Positions 23,381-36,379 of a stretch of 64,000 nt of DNA are shown one piece after another. Each line of letters begins with the position of its first letter. The first letter of the stretch is position 1. A program made the translations under genes and the position numbers. Source of the stretch: Chinchilla lanigera (Eukaryota > Chordata > Mammalia > Rodentia > Chinchillidae); contig NW_004955476.1 of the NCBI RefSeq assembly GCF_000276665.1, positions 9,901,852 through 9,965,851 of the forward strand. The letters are read 5' to 3'. Under the pieces are notes generated by a model. It did not search any database, was not told the DNA's origin, and worked only from the letters and a program-made list of their open reading frames with translations.

Positions 23381-24673
23381 GTATTGTATTCCTTCAGAGC
23401 CTTTTCCAGCCACGCACAGAATGCTGTTTTCGGATTCTCCAGGAGCAGACCCGGAAGTCTTAGGGAATCCACGGGGCGCGGGCTGTTGTCAAGCACCAGC
23501 CGGTGGATCAGCAGACGGGCGGCCTGGGCCCCACGCCGGGTCTGTTCGGGTTTGGCTGCGTTCTCAGGGGTGCCAGAAGATCCACGCATGTATTGTCAAC
23601 ACTGTTTTTAAATGGCTGTTTGTAGCTTCTGGGATTAATAAACAGCTACATTTTGAAAACGACTTTTAACCTGCAACATTTGAAAATTTCTGTGGAAATT
23701 TTTCATGTTTTTGTCGTTCAGGCCTTAATTTCAGATTACCTTACATGTAAGAATTATCTTAAAATTTTATCTTTTATTATATAATTGTTTCACTGAGTAG
23801 AAGATACATTTTTATTGCTACATTAAAATATTTTATAGCTTAACTCTTCTCTGTAGCTCTAATTTTAAATACTTTTTCCATTTCCCAGTAATAAAAATCC
23901 TCTATTAGTTTAACTTAAACAAAATGAGGAAAATTTTATTTTGAAATACCATGCCTTTTAAATTTATTTCCCAGTAATTTAATTGCATTTGCAACTGAGA
24001 GATCTGCACCACACTTACATTATTTTAGCAGAAATTTTCCACAGCACCATTATTTTTATTGACAAAGACAGAGAAGCCAAAAACCTTATTTTTGTGATTC
24101 TTAGCTACATCCACTGTCAACTCACAGATTGTAAAATATTCCCGTAAACTTTATTGCTGTACTTAGCAGTTTCTCCATGATAAAAGAAATCATTTTTAAA
24201 TTTGTTTCGACTAGCAGTCTCGTAGGACGTTGGAAATAGCCCTGTGCACTTGGTGAAGCACAGACACGCTGTGCTGGCCTCCGGCTTTCCGTAGAATTTT
24301 ATTTTGCTCGCTGTGGCACCACATTGGCCCTCGCTGCGGTGCTAAGATTGTGGGTGCCCTGCCTCCCTGCTGCCAGTGCTCGTCTGGAGAGGTAAATTGG
24401 TCCCTGACAGACACCTCTCCCCAGTGCACGGTAACCATGGAAACAGGCATGTCATAACAGTTCCTGCGGCACAGTGTGCAGGGCTGCTACTCGTGCAGGG
24501 TGGAGGCACATCTTCTGAGAGCAAGACATTTTATAGAGTGCAGAAGAGTAGAGACAGTGACAAAGGGCTGCACACACACGTGGAGATACACCAGGAATCC
24601 CGAAAGAGCGAGCTAGCACTGGGGTGGACGCTTTGTGATCTTAATTGTTTGCTTCAATATGAAAAGAAGCACC

Positions 24674-24704
24674 ATTTTCAAGGAACAGTACTTTCCTTGA
24701 AAAT
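24674..24704. repeat. Perfect 12-bp inverted repeat (hairpin)
   Basis: ATTTTCAAGGAA (24674-24685) and TTCCTTGAAAAT (24693-24704) are exact reverse complements separated by CAGTACT. The same stem would form in the ELP4 intron 6 transcript. No gene or terminator context. Confidence 0.9.
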
Positions 24705-26447
24705 CAGTAAACAACCAGCGAGCTGTCTTGATTCTCTGCACTGTTAATGGTCATAAAGATTGAACAGAGTTGAGGTAGACATTTCTGTGGTGAATACCAA
24801 GAGTGCTTGACTTCTTAAATTAAAATAAACCAATAGACTATTATAAAAGTACACCTCTCATTTTACTAAAACTAAATATAGTTAATAAATGTCCACATCA
24901 TGAAATTTTAGGTTGTATTGTTTGTTGAATTACTGAGTCTACATCAGTCTCAGAAACTTCGGATGCACTTAAGAAGGCATAAAAAGGCATTTATTGAGCA
25001 TTCCTTTAAAAAGTACATTCTCAGAATTATATCTTGACACAAATCCTACTTTTAAAAGGAAATTTTTATCTTACCTATCCTTGCAATTCCAAATAAACTG
25101 AACTAATTGGAGGTAACGAGTAGAAAAACAGCCTGAGGAGGAGAATGTTATACTGTACCGTAGAATGAACTTACGTGCTAAATTCCGTAGTGTAGCTCAT
25201 TTGTACAGACCTCCGGGGTGGAGCCCTTTACAGCTCGCTGGCACAACATCTCTGTTTTTAAGTTGGGCTTTCAGATCTAAGAGATACAGTACAGTAAAAA
25301 TAAATTTGAACGCTGATTTTACTTGGAGCGCTAGATTCAATATGTTAAATACTCACAAGGGAGAAATGTATTTATTGTGCAGCTGTCAGCAGAAGTTTTT
25401 TTTTTTTCCAAACCTAATCATCCCACACAGTACGCGCACTGCTGGATGGTGCAGCAAGGGGGTTCAGTGTCCCAAGTGCCGCAGGAGGCTATGATTGGGT
25501 CTTGCTCTCCACTTACCGTCATAGTTTTAAAAACCTTAACTACACTGTCGTGTTGAAGTGTTAAATTCAGTTGTACTGCAGTCTACTGTGCACCTTCTGA
25601 CTCGAATGTCTTCTCACTCATTCACTGTCCGACTTCATGTTTCCCATTCTTCCTACTGGTGTATGTCAGCGCACCTGAACTTCTGCCCCTCCGCTGGTTG
25701 CGCACTTAGCAGCATTCTGGTTACAGACTTTCTGCAGGTCCTGCCTGCGTCCAGTAGGCGATGGGGGCCGGGGCCAAGGTGAGAGAGCACCATCTGTAGT
25801 TTCTGAACAGCGGACCCGTCAGCGTCAGCCTTCATTCTGACCTCTCGCTGTTTCGTGGGGCAGCGGGAGGCTTGGCTTCCTTTCCCAGGCTGCTCTTGCT
25901 GTGGGGCGCTGAACTTAAGCTGGTGGACAAGAAAAACCAAGCTCAGAAATGACAAAATGACATTTTTGCCATTTTACTTACATTTTGAAGTTCTAAGTAA
26001 TAAAAAAATGAGTATCCTCACATATTTTACAGATATCTTGCACAGATTTGCCAGGGACATACTTGTCCTTCCAGGATGTACCTTGGTGTGTCTGTTTGCT
26101 TCATTTCACTGAAGTAATGCAGAAATAAAAATAAAACTGTTCGTGGACGATCAAGACCCTAGCCTGCATCTGCTGGGCCGTTGTCTATGCTGTTGGTGAC
26201 ACTGTCCGAGAGGGCATGGACAGCCTCCTTGACGCTGCCTTAGTTCTGGTTCTTGGTGTCAGGAAATTTTTTCTAACATGCTTAGAAAATTCCTTTTTCT
26301 GTTACCTCACTTTTATAGTCTATCGAGGCCTCCAGGGCCTCCGTGTCCCTTTGTATATTCCAAATAATTGCATGGAAGTAAAGGACAGTGTTTATTTATT
26401 CTACCCTTTTAACTTTATAGATGAGAAAACTTCAGCTGAAGGAATGG

Positions 26448-26670
26448 GTAGTTGACCCTCTGTTGCGTATGCCTGGATGCAGTCAACTGCAGGTTGAAAA
26501 TCCATGAAAACATTTTCCTCTGTTCTCAACATAGAACCTTGCTTTCCTTGTCCTTATTCTACAAACAGAACAGTGCGGCCCCTGTTTACGTAGCAGTTAC
26601 ATCGTATCGGGTACAGTGCCTGAAACCTAGAGCTGATCTGAAGCCCATGTGAGATGTGCCTGGGCTCTGT
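26448..26670. mobile_element. DNA-transposon-like relic (Tigger/MER type)
   Basis: Resembles the old mammalian element with a GGATTCAACCAACCGCGG-like opening: here TGCGTATGCCTGGATGCAGT, AACTGCAGGTTGAAAATCC, and further on GTAGCAGTTACATCGTATCG and GAGCTGATCTGAAG, in matching order. Family assignment from memory. Confidence 0.45.
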
Positions 26671-27775
26671 GTGAATTCTGAGTCCCTCACACAAGTACAG
26701 GACTCTCACATCCACCGACTCTGGCACCTAGCGTCGCGCCTCCGGGTGCCAAGAGCTGCCCGTGTGTGGTGCCCAGGATCGCACTGTGGGGCTCTGTTAC
26801 TCAGCTCACCTAGCCACTGTCCTGTGGGTTTTCCTCTCCTAGCATTTGTGTGTTTTGTTCATTCTTCCCACGTCTACTTGTCAATAAATTCTCCCTGAAA
26901 AAAGTACACACACTCAATTTTCATTTGTAGTATCAGGGAAACAGATACATTATGATGGACCATAACTAATTGCTAATAAATGTTAGACATGCTATTTTAC
27001 AGCAACTGCCAGTGGCCTATTTTAGGATCTGGTTTCATCAGAAATTACATTTATAGCAACACACATCCCAAATATGACTTTAAGAAAGGAACATCTTTTT
27101 TCCCACGAGAATTGTAGTAACGATTTTCCATGTGTTCACATGTGCCAGTTTTTGTTAACACCTCTTTCTTTTGCCCAGAAATTTTGCTAGATTGCTAAGG
27201 AAAGCATTGAGAAAACATTTGTTCAGCCAGAATAACCCAAACAGTAGAATGTACTATAAACACGTGTTGGCAAACACTTACTGCAGTCATCCTGGCTTTT
27301 TAAAAATATTTTTAAAATGTTTGTTCCCAAGAAATACTGGTCGGTATTATTGGGACCTTAATATTAGTAGCTTAAGCTCTAACTATTTGCCTGTTAAATT
27401 TTATGAAAAATTTTGAATTTAAAATATTTTTATAAAAATAGCTTCAAAAAGAAAAACTAGAGGCAAGTGTAAAGTGTAAAACCAAAAAGTTTTACAAATA
27501 TCTTTCACAAAGGAGCAGGTATAAGTCAGAATAATTTAAATGAGAAATACGAAGAAATTTATAGTTTATTGAAAAACAATTTTGAATTCTAAGAATGGAT
27601 TTGTAAACATTTTAGATTTCACCGATGATTTCTAATATACCGTTTTAACTTTCTCAAACATAATTCTTAAAGAATCACTGTTAAAATTTAGAGACAATTT
27701 AAAGCTTGAGACATATTCTTTAAATTTTCTAAAGCTGAAAAAGTTTAGTTGTTATATTCAGTAATTAATTAATTT

Positions 27776-27890
27776 AGAGACAGGGTCTCGCAGCGCTGCC
27801 AGGCTGTCCTCGAACTCCTGGACTGACTTGTCCTGTGGCCTCAGTCTCCTGCGTGACTGGGTCTGTAGCAAGCTACCCTGGCTGGCTTGG
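27776..27890 (-). mobile_element. B1-like SINE, antisense, diverged
   Basis: GAGACAGGGTCTCGCAGCG, CTGTCCTCGAACTCCTGGAC, GGCCTCAGTCTCCTGCGTGA. It lies about 190 bp upstream of an ELP4 acceptor. Confidence 0.7.
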
Positions 27891-28081
27891 TTCTGTTGTT
27901 TTTATTTTCTTGTACTCTTGCAGTATTGCCTGTGTACTTCCTTATTACTGTTACTAGGTATTTTTTGTGTATCTGTTGACACTGTCTTCCTGATGTTATA
28001 AATAAGAGCTAGCAGATAAAAGAGATTGTCTTACTGATTAACAAAACCTTACGTGTTTACCTCCATCCCATTTTCTTTTAG

Positions 28082-28270
28082 AAAAAAACGAAAAATATCT
28101 TAAGAATAGGGATTCAGAGCCTTGGCTCACCCTTATGGGGTGATGACGCTTGCTGTGCAGAAGCCTGTGACGACAGTCACAGCCTCACCAAGTTCCTCTA
28201 CGTCCTCCGCGGCCTCGTGCGAGCCTCACTCTCAGCCTGCCTGGTCACAGTGCCAGCACACCTGATCCAG
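28082..28270 (+). CDS. ELP4: ELP4 internal exon (human exon 7 equivalent)
   Basis: This 189-bp exon has exactly 63 codons (phase 0 to phase 0), between a pyrimidine-rich TTTTCTTTTAG acceptor and a CAG|GTAAAA donor. It begins [20 protein letters not shown] and ends [15 protein letters not shown]. The human counterpart (about residues 247-309) begins [20 protein letters not shown] and ends SACIITMPTHLIQ, with the same length. The central strand-helix run [20 protein letters not shown] is the most conserved part and is core RecA-like fold of Elp4 in the Elp456 ring. Variable positions cluster at CCAEACDD (human CCAENGGN), a loop. The previous exon ends in phase 0, so the two join in frame. There is no stop, frameshift or splice-site damage, so this is a functional exon and not a processed copy. 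Confidence 0.96.
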
Positions 28271-29479
28271 GTAAAACCTCTCCCTTCCCCGAAGTGGCAG
28301 AAAGCTGGTGTGACATAAAGGTTAATTTCATCTCCTTGATTACTGCTGATGTTGGCTGCCTTTCATGTGCTTGTTCACCATTTTAACATTTTGCCCAATT
28401 TTAGTCATCCAGTTGTAAAATTTCCTATGTATTTTAGCTATAATTCACAGTAATTTCCTTCTGCCCTATGACTTGCCTTTTCTTAATGGTGTATTTGTGG
28501 GGAGCCAAAGTGATAAATCTTGATGAGATTGAATTCATCTGTTTGTTTTAGTGGCTAGTTCTCTCGCATCCCTTCCATCCCACCAGTTTTTGGCCTCGCC
28601 AAGACCTTTTTCTCATGTTTTTTCAACATATTTTGTAGTCGTTTCCTGTACTAATGGATCAGTATATTCCTATTTGAATTTTTACACAATTTAAATTCAT
28701 GTTCTCACATAGCTTTTGGTTGCTTAATATTCTAATTATGGTTTCATACTTTACACTCACCCATTCTCTCTTTATTATTGGTACTATTTATTAAGCTACT
28801 TATTGTCTGCCTCAAACGTGTTCTTCATGTACTGCAGTATCTAATACTCAGGTCCAGAGTGTGCACCTCCGTTTATAGGACCCCCTGATAATACTGTAGG
28901 GTTTAATGTTACAGAACTTCTTAGCAGTACCTGGGCTTTTCCTAGTGTTCAATACAGGTAAAGTCAATGAATGTCGATTCTTACTTGCAAAACCATTTCA
29001 GATACCTAATTATGGAAACTATTTATGTGACGTTCGTATTTTTCTTCTAACCCTACTTCAAATGAAAAGTTTGTTAAAACACCATATTAATTATACATGG
29101 TATTATGCATATTTCAATACTATGACTGAAAAGTTAAGGATAAGTTGAAGTGAAATTTGACTCCTTGGCAGTAGAAGTCATTTCTAGTAGTCATGAAAGC
29201 ATAACTCACTTTTCCTTTAAGAGCTTTTGATAAATCATTCCTGAGCCTAAACTATTATTATGATCTTAGAATTCTATAAATATTACAAAAAACTCCTTTC
29301 TGTAGTCATACTAGACATTGTACAAATACCTGTGTTGTTTTTATTGCTAGTGAAGCTTTTACAAAGGTAATACTTTAATAATGGTTTGGTTTAGCACAAT
29401 GAGCGTCCTGATTTTGATAAGCAAGCCTAAAACAGGTGTGTCAGATATCAGGGGAAATGCTGCTGCACACAGTTCTGCT

Positions 29480-29770
29480 GTAAATAACTGCAGGGCTGTA
29501 CTGCTGCTGCTGAGGCGTGCACTGCAGGCCAAGACGTGCCAGCATCACCCCCTTGGATCCTCCCCGCACCCCCGTGAGACCGGGTGTTCACCCCTCGGCT
29601 CACAGTGTCCCCCAGCGAGCAAGTGGCAAAGCCAGTGTTCTCCCTGACTCTAAACCCTTACAGTTGATCACATAGCTTCTGAAATCATCACAGCAGCCCT
29701 GCAAGAGTGCTGTCCATCATTTGGGAAGTGAAGTGAGTCTTTGGTGTCACGTGCCTGGTAAATAGGTGCT
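29480..29770 (+). mobile_element. MIR relics (two adjacent)
   Basis: CACCCCCGTGAGACCGGGTG and GCAAGTGGCAAAGCCAGTGT.. CTGACTCTAAACCC follow the MIR 3' half. A second start, ATCATCACAGCAGCCCTGCA, follows at about 29680. Confidence 0.5.
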
Positions 29771-30829
29771 CAAATCACATCTGTGCCCCTCTCACACTTA
29801 GGTCCTTTCCCCTCTGTCACGCCACATCCTTACGTGTTCGGAATTTGTAACCACCTGTGATGACACTAACTTGCCACTAGCAGATTGGTCTTTGCTAGTT
29901 TTGTTATATTATTCGGTATTTTCAAAGAGAAACTCTCATCCTATAATCTGAAAGATTAAGACATCTGAAAGCTTAAGTAGCAAGTTCCATTTCGAGCAAG
30001 GGAGGAAATAAACGAATATTTCCTTTTGCATAGTTGCAAAGTAGAAAAAACTATGAAATACATGTGATTATATAACTTTTTCAATTTTACTCCAAAGAAA
30101 ACTGTGCAAGAAAAAAACGAAAAAGGAAAGAAAGAGGGAGAAAAGAACACTTGGAAAAGCCACTCTGTTGGTGCTCGGTTCTGTTACTTGGAGAAGAGGT
30201 TGTAGCCCTGGGCCCGTCCCGTCCACCACTGTTAGTGACGGCTGCACGAGGAGGTGAACTGGGAGCTGGACAGGAAGCCGCAGCTTACCTTTGATACTGT
30301 CCAAATGCGTCTCAACCCTTTCGCAACTGGAGGGAATGTCCATTACGTTTGCCTCTCTTAACATGTCAGTGGAGAGGCTCCTTTGAAATGGAAACGGAAT
30401 ATGTCAGACGTGGTGATGAGTTCAAAGTTACACACTGTGACCAAGAATTAAGACATGTTTCTCAAAATCGAAGGTGTCTTAAAAAAACTACAACATTCCA
30501 ATATTTTCGCATTTTTTGTGTTCTTTTCCCCAGATGCTTTGGCAAAGCTACCAGGTAATAGTCTCCTGGCCCATAACTCCGTTGTTCTTTAAACATGCTG
30601 TCTGGCCATGTATTTGTTTTTATATCAAAACATTTAGGAGAAAATGTAAAACTTAACAGTTTCATCAAGCCAGTCATGTTATAAGTGGGAGATAAAACTC
30701 TTAATAACTTTTAAAGCCTGGCAAAGAAAATAGGCGAAGCAAAGAATAACAGTGATAACCAGTATGCTTGGAAATCTGGTCGTAGATGCATGGAAACACC
30801 AAACTGGGAGGCGGTGGATTTATTTAATT

Positions 30830-31030
30830 AAGACGTGCATCGTGGCCACTGTGGACCAAGTGTTGTCCTAAACCCGTCCCAGTACTAATCTGGCGCTCCT
30901 CCTAATCCCGTTGCTTGGTACTCTCGTCTGCTCCCAGCGCCACACACACTGTCTCGGGAGTGGCAGGAGTCGGACTCCAGCAGCCCTTGTTACTGCGCTC
31001 TTAGCACCGTGTTGTGCTGCTTGGTCAGCA
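30830..31030 (+). mobile_element. MIR relic
   Basis: CCAAGTGTTGTCCTAAACCC, CTCCTCCTAATCCCGTTG, GAGTGGCAGGAGTCGGACTC, GCGCTCTTAGCACCGTGTTG follow the MIR consensus order. Confidence 0.65.
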
Positions 31031-31289
31031 GAACCACTGACGAAGGGTCAGTGTGGAGACCGCGATGAAGTACAGAGCCCAGTGACAGAGGGACCTGCAC
31101 TTCTGTAGGGGGAGAGGCTCCATGGATCCTTTGTGTGATCCTTCTGACCCTCCGCTTCTGCCTCTGTAGGGATGGGACTAAAACCCTCCTTCAGACGATT
31201 AGCAGTAACATGTGGCAACCCAGTTCTGGCACGTTGGCACCCTCACTGTTTATGCCTGAAACAGACCTCTAGAACTGAGACTTTGAACA

Positions 31290-31380
31290 GTGTGTCAGTC
31301 AGTGCTTGCTAGAGAAGCAGATTTAACACAGGATGTACAGATACGGTGCTGCCTCGGTCCCGATCTCAGTTCTGTCCACG
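31290..31380 (+). repeat. Unclassified interspersed repeat, copy 1
   Basis: GTGTCAGTCAGTGCTTGCTAG, AGAAGCAGATTTAACACAGG, GGTGCTGCCTCGGTC recur in diverged form at 33133-33230, same orientation. Family unknown; it may extend to about 31900. Confidence 0.5.
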
Positions 31381-31954
31381 GTTCTGGTTGCAAACCAAAC
31401 GGAACAAGAACAAAATCAAATTTCCTCATAAGGTCAACATTGAACCTAACCATTGAGTTTGATTCGGTTCTTGTCTAATTGTGTTTGCATCCAGAATCGT
31501 GGAAAGAATCAAGTTCATGAACCAGGGTACCGCTGTGTACAGTATAGATTTACAACAACCGCCCAGAGTTGGGTGTGGAAGAGTGCAAGAGCGCGTGCAA
31601 TCTGAAGGACCTAGGGGAAGGCCTGGAGCTCAGGGTATTGTGCCGTGCAGGGCCATATGGGGAGGCTGAAGGGTCTGCACTGGAAGCCAGGAGATGATAG
31701 CCAAGGTGCAGGTGAGGACTGGAGCTCCTCCGAAGAGACAGAAGCGAGCATCTCTTCTGCATTTCCCACTCATTCCCTTTTATTCCACTCAGGCGACAGC
31801 CCTGTTGGTTGGTGCCACTCACACCCAGGGTGGGTCCCCCCAGCCACCCCAGCGCTACCCTGATGCAGTTTAGCTGGGCTTTCCTGCTCAGGCTGACACA
31901 GTTAACTGTCACAAACAGATCAGTCTGCAGAAACTAAGGAGTAGTCTGCCAGAG

Positions 31955-32035
31955 GGGTTGAGAGAGAGGCTCTGGCTCCGTGGTGGAGCATGCGCTGACT
32001 ATTCTCACGGCCCTGGATCGGTCCCCAACACAAAA
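31955..32035 (+). mobile_element. Diverged ID-like SINE, sense
   Basis: GAGGCTCTGGCTCCGTGG, TGGAGCATGCGCTGACTATT, CTGGATCGGTCCCCAACAC and AAAAAG tail. Confidence 0.5.
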
Positions 32036-32284
32036 AGTGAAAATGAGAACGAGGGAACTCGTCAGTGTCCTGGCTTTTTTAGTGAGGAGCATGAGTAGGG
32101 TCTTCGCATGGAGCAGTCGAGAGAGAGCAGGCGTGGCCGAAGTGAGTTCTCCACTCACATCTCAGTAGCATCGCCATTTGTAGCAAAACTCAACTTCAGA
32201 TACCAGTTTCCTTTCTGCCGTGACCTGTGCCGTCTCTGGAGACTGCACGTTTAAATGGTGATTGACGATTAGCGTCATTTAGCT

Positions 32285-32440
32285 TATACCTTGGTTCAGC
32301 AGATAGCGCAGGCACTGTTCTAGGCATCCCAGGGGACCCAGGGTTGAACTTGACAAAGTCCCTGTCCCGCGGAGCGCTTTCAGTGATGTGAGAGCTGGGG
32401 TGAGGCAGAAAGCACCATCTGTAGGTGCGGAGCTTGAGCT
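32285..32440 (+). mobile_element. MIR/L2-like relic
   Basis: GCAGGCACTGTTCTAGGCAT, CCCAGGGGACCCAGGG, TTGACAAAGTCCCTGTCC follow the MIR/L2 middle consensus. Confidence 0.6.
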
Positions 32441-33132
32441 TGGGGGTTGCTGGTAGTTTGTGGCAGGCAGGAGTCAGAAATGTAGTGTGACATCCTTGGG
32501 AGCGGCGTCAGATCATAAACATCTACAGATAGGGAACGCTAGATTAAACGCCTCTGAGACATCTTCATCTCCTCGCGGGTAAACCAGCCAATCATGGTTC
32601 TTCTTTCAGTTATTAGCATTCTGTCAGACGTGTACAGTAATGATTAGTTACCCTCTATTGTACTTTTGGCATGCTTCCCATGTTTAATCTCATTGTAAGG
32701 AAGGAACACATAGTTAAAGAAATTGCAAAGAGAGAGAAAAGTTAGAAGAGGGAAAATAATGACGTAGATTCAAAACTGATTTTGATGTACTGTTACAGTA
32801 ACTTTTGCAAATAGGGTGAATGAGGATGATTTGTAGATTTGCATTCAAAACATTTTGTGTTCAGCCCTGCAGCTTTAGACATGAATGTTTTATTTACTTT
32901 GCATTAAAGATTATTTCCACAACAACACAGGAAAAATGACAAGCATACTGTGAAGCAGAGGTATAAAAATAAATTCTGAAAATCTTAAGAAAACACTAAA
33001 ATTATTTGCCAAATGTATTATGAATGCCTGAAAACGTGTATAGTCTTAAACAGTTTCGCCTGTGGAGAAACAGTATTAGTCCTCACGTAGCCTGTCTGCG
33101 GAACGCAGTTTCAGCGTCTGCTGAGAATTGGA

Positions 33133-33240
33133 GCAGTGTGTCCGGCAGTGCTTCCCAGAGAAGCAGATTGAATACGCTGTACACTGACAGTGCTGCCTCG
33201 CTCACAGGGCCTGGGGACACAGCTCTGGTAAGCCCAGACT
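33133..33240 (+). repeat. Unclassified interspersed repeat, copy 2
   Basis: GTGTGTCCGGCAGTGCTTCC, AGAGAAGCAGATTGAATACG, CAGTGCTGCCTCGCTC align with 31290-31380. The 260-codon open frame 33024-33806 runs through this repeat and has no family resemblance. Confidence 0.5.
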
Positions 33241-36200
33241 TTGTTCCACCCCGCACTGTGGAGGAAAGCATCATTAGGGGAGAGAACCGGACGGGCGGCG
33301 CCCCTGATCCCTCCGTGTTACTCCGTTCCCAGATCCCTGCTGGGAAGCCACTCCCCTGGCCAAGAAGCCTGTTAAGGAGCCCCGGAGCATGTGAACAGCC
33401 CCCACGCTCAAGCTTAATTGGTGAGGACAGCGAGATGAGCGGACAGTGGAGCATGTGGCCTCTCAGACACAGCAGAGACAGACCTTCAGTTACAATCACG
33501 CAGCTGCTGCATTCTCACCACTCAGCTGTGCATCTCTGCTGTCCAGGGAGGGAGGCGTGGACAGCAGAGGAGAGGGAAGGCGGCGTCGGAGAAAAGCCAC
33601 CAAGCCCCTCGCTGCGTGCACGTAGAGCATGCGTCCATGTTAAAGGTGGTTATGCTTCAGCTACACTGCACCTTCTGCTTTTTCTCTGTGTACTGTTAGA
33701 AACAAAAATATTTTTCCTCTCTTGGAAACTTTTTAATGAGATTTTTATTTTTCAAAGTGGTCACTTTAAAATAGTTATAGTAAGACACTTTGGTTTCCAT
33801 ATCTAGCAAGAAAAGAAAATTTAGCCTCTTTCTGGGGTGTCATTGGGAACTGGCTTATTTCTGGTGAAACTGATTACACGCCTTCAAATTGTGTAAGCGT
33901 GTTGTGCCTTTTCATTTTATTTTCCTTCCTAGTGACCATTGTGTGCTGGAGAAGAATGGTGAGCAGTAACATTTGTTCTTTGAGGAAAAAAAATCTCTGA
34001 ATTTTGTGACTTCTTACGACTTTATTAGCAAGGTGAAAGGAAAATAAATTCCCTCTGGTTTATGCACTTTTTAACACACTCTGACAGGTTGTTCTTCATT
34101 TGTATTTTTTATTGATTGAAAGCGTTTTTACCTACAATCATTAAATATTGAAGCACTTAGAATGATAATTAAAATAGGAAAGGTTATAGACCTGTACCTT
34201 TCTCAAAGCATTCCTTTCAAAAGAAAATTGACTTATGATGGCTAATTTTATTCATGCTGTCATAATCTACACTTTTAAGGAATTTTTGAATAGAAACCTA
34301 CTGAGTTTCTCTTTAACTACAATAATGCAGGAATAAAGACTTCTTTGCTATTCTTGATAATAAAAGTAATAAATATTTTCATTCTAAAAAGTTCTGAGTA
34401 TTGCCATCACTTAATATATTTGCTTAGAGAACACTAGGTGGTAAGCTAAACTTTATTGTATTCAGATTTCAGGTTTGAAAATAGACAACAGCATTTTTAC
34501 TTGTCATCACTGGAATTGGGCTCGTTAATAGCCCAGTGCACTTGTGAGTGTACGGCCGCTGTTTCACAGCATACTCTGTAAGCTCTCTTCCTCTGTCTCA
34601 CTGAAGAGAACTATTGCTGGCCTTACCTAGCCTGGCCAGGGGTGCCGGACCCATGGCACGCGCGCCACGGCAGGCTGTTCCTTACCACGGAAAGCTCTGA
34701 GAGTTCACCGTCACACTTATGCCAAGGAAGATTTACTTTCCCCTGAAAAGCTGGAAGAAAGGGCCTTTTTACAGTATATGTCTCTTGAAAGTTGAGGTAC
34801 AAATTGTTATTTTAGTTGCTAGCTTTTCAAATAAATCTATAATATTCATATATCAGAGTTTGAAACCTGCTGAAGTAAAAGATGCAGTGTGTTTCCAGGT
34901 AGAGAAATTCAGATAGAACTTTTTCGCATTCACAAACTTTTGTGCTCATGCTGAGCATTTTATCAGTTAAACTCTAATTCAAGCAGTAGAAGCCTTTAGA
35001 AACAACCACTAATATGAGATTGTGAAATGCAGACTCCAGTGGCCTTGTGAATTTCTCCCAGTGCAAACAAAATGTTTTATTCTTAAATGAGAACTAAGAA
35101 TAATTGCTTGGTGAGTGGACAACAGACTTGTGAGTTTACGACTATAAAATTTGAGAGAAAATTTTTATGTAGTTATTAATATGAACATCTAGGAACACAT
35201 AGCCCCACCTTCAGCTGTACTTTTTGATCAACTTTAATGGTTTTTGAATGTACTTTATTAGGGAAAGTATTCAAGGGTTAAAATTATAGATTTGACCTCT
35301 TAATCATAGCTATCAATTATTAAAGGATAAAGCCATGTATTCTGCATCTTTTCATGAATTCCTTCCTTAATCAACATACTCTCAACTGAGAATCTGCCTT
35401 TAATATCTCTAGATCTTCACTACTGTTAACATAGACCCTAGGAACCTGGCATAATTAAAAATTTAAAAAGGCAGTTTTTAAAAATGAATGGAATCATATT
35501 AAATCCATTTTAATTTTATGACATATTTAGCAAAGCCTAAGAGCTTCACATATGTCTAGTGAGTTGTAAACAGAGTCTTTCTTTAAAATAGAAAATAGAA
35601 CTGTATTTTAACTGTCTTACAAAAGGCTTGGAATTTATAAACTCTTACAGCCTCAGATTCTTCTGTTTCAGACTACACATACTAGCATCTGCTTAATTTG
35701 TAAATCAAATTGTAGCTTGTATACATTATACAGATACTGTAAATTTGATTTATTCAAGGATGGTTGAAACTTAAAAAAATAAACTCCAAATTATCTAAAT
35801 TTCTGTCTGCATAGAGCATCTACAGTATATATATATCATTTTGTCTAAGGGTAAATATGTATATTAAATAAGTGCAGGATAGACTTTAAAAGAAAAAAAA
35901 TACCATTTAGGAACATTCGATATCACAAGCCACAAAAATAATAATACTGTTGGTCATAAATGGGTTTTTGCTTTCTCTGGTAGCTTTGTGTGTTGCAGTT
36001 CATACTGTGATTCATGCGCAGTTCCTGTCGTGTTCATGGTTATTAGCTACAGGGCTGTTTAAGGCCAAACTTCCCCGAAGCATTTCTGGTGTGCACGGTC
36101 GGCGTCTCCTCACGGCGTGGAGATGGAGTCGTCCGTTTGCACACACGGAACCTTTGGCCGCTGGGCTGCGCGGTCTTCGTAGTGTCCGGTGTCCAGGCAT

Positions 36201-36379
36201 GGACACAGCGTCCTGGGCACAGGGGAGGGCACCTGTGTGTTCATTCACCTTGAACGTGACAGAAGAAACATGGGGATGCCTGCCACATTCTTTTTTATTA
36301 TATGCCGTCTTCCGCATCGCTTTTTGATGCAGAAAAGATGTACGGCCTAATTTAATTTTGCATTTTTTTTTAGAAGTAA

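Larger units (their letters stand above)
23381..28081 (+). other. ELP4: ELP4 intron 6 (4.7 kb)
   Basis: This is the complete intron between the exons ending at 23380 and starting at 28082. It contains a perfect 12-bp hairpin at 24674-24704, a DNA-transposon-like relic at about 26448-26670, and an antisense B1-like SINE at about 27776-27890, 190 bp before the acceptor. The remainder (23640-24200, 24730-25160 and 26900-27770 in particular) is AT-rich and has no feature I can name. Confidence 0.9.

Noticed and set aside
33024..33806. 260-codon open frame on the + strand
   Set aside because: It passes through an interspersed repeat and GC-rich DNA, has no recognisable domain, and lies in the middle of ELP4 intron 7.
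34637..34675. GGTGCCGGACCCATGGCACG-type text, similar to 61403-61445
   Set aside because: It may be ends of an old mammalian DNA transposon, but the two matches are too short to call.
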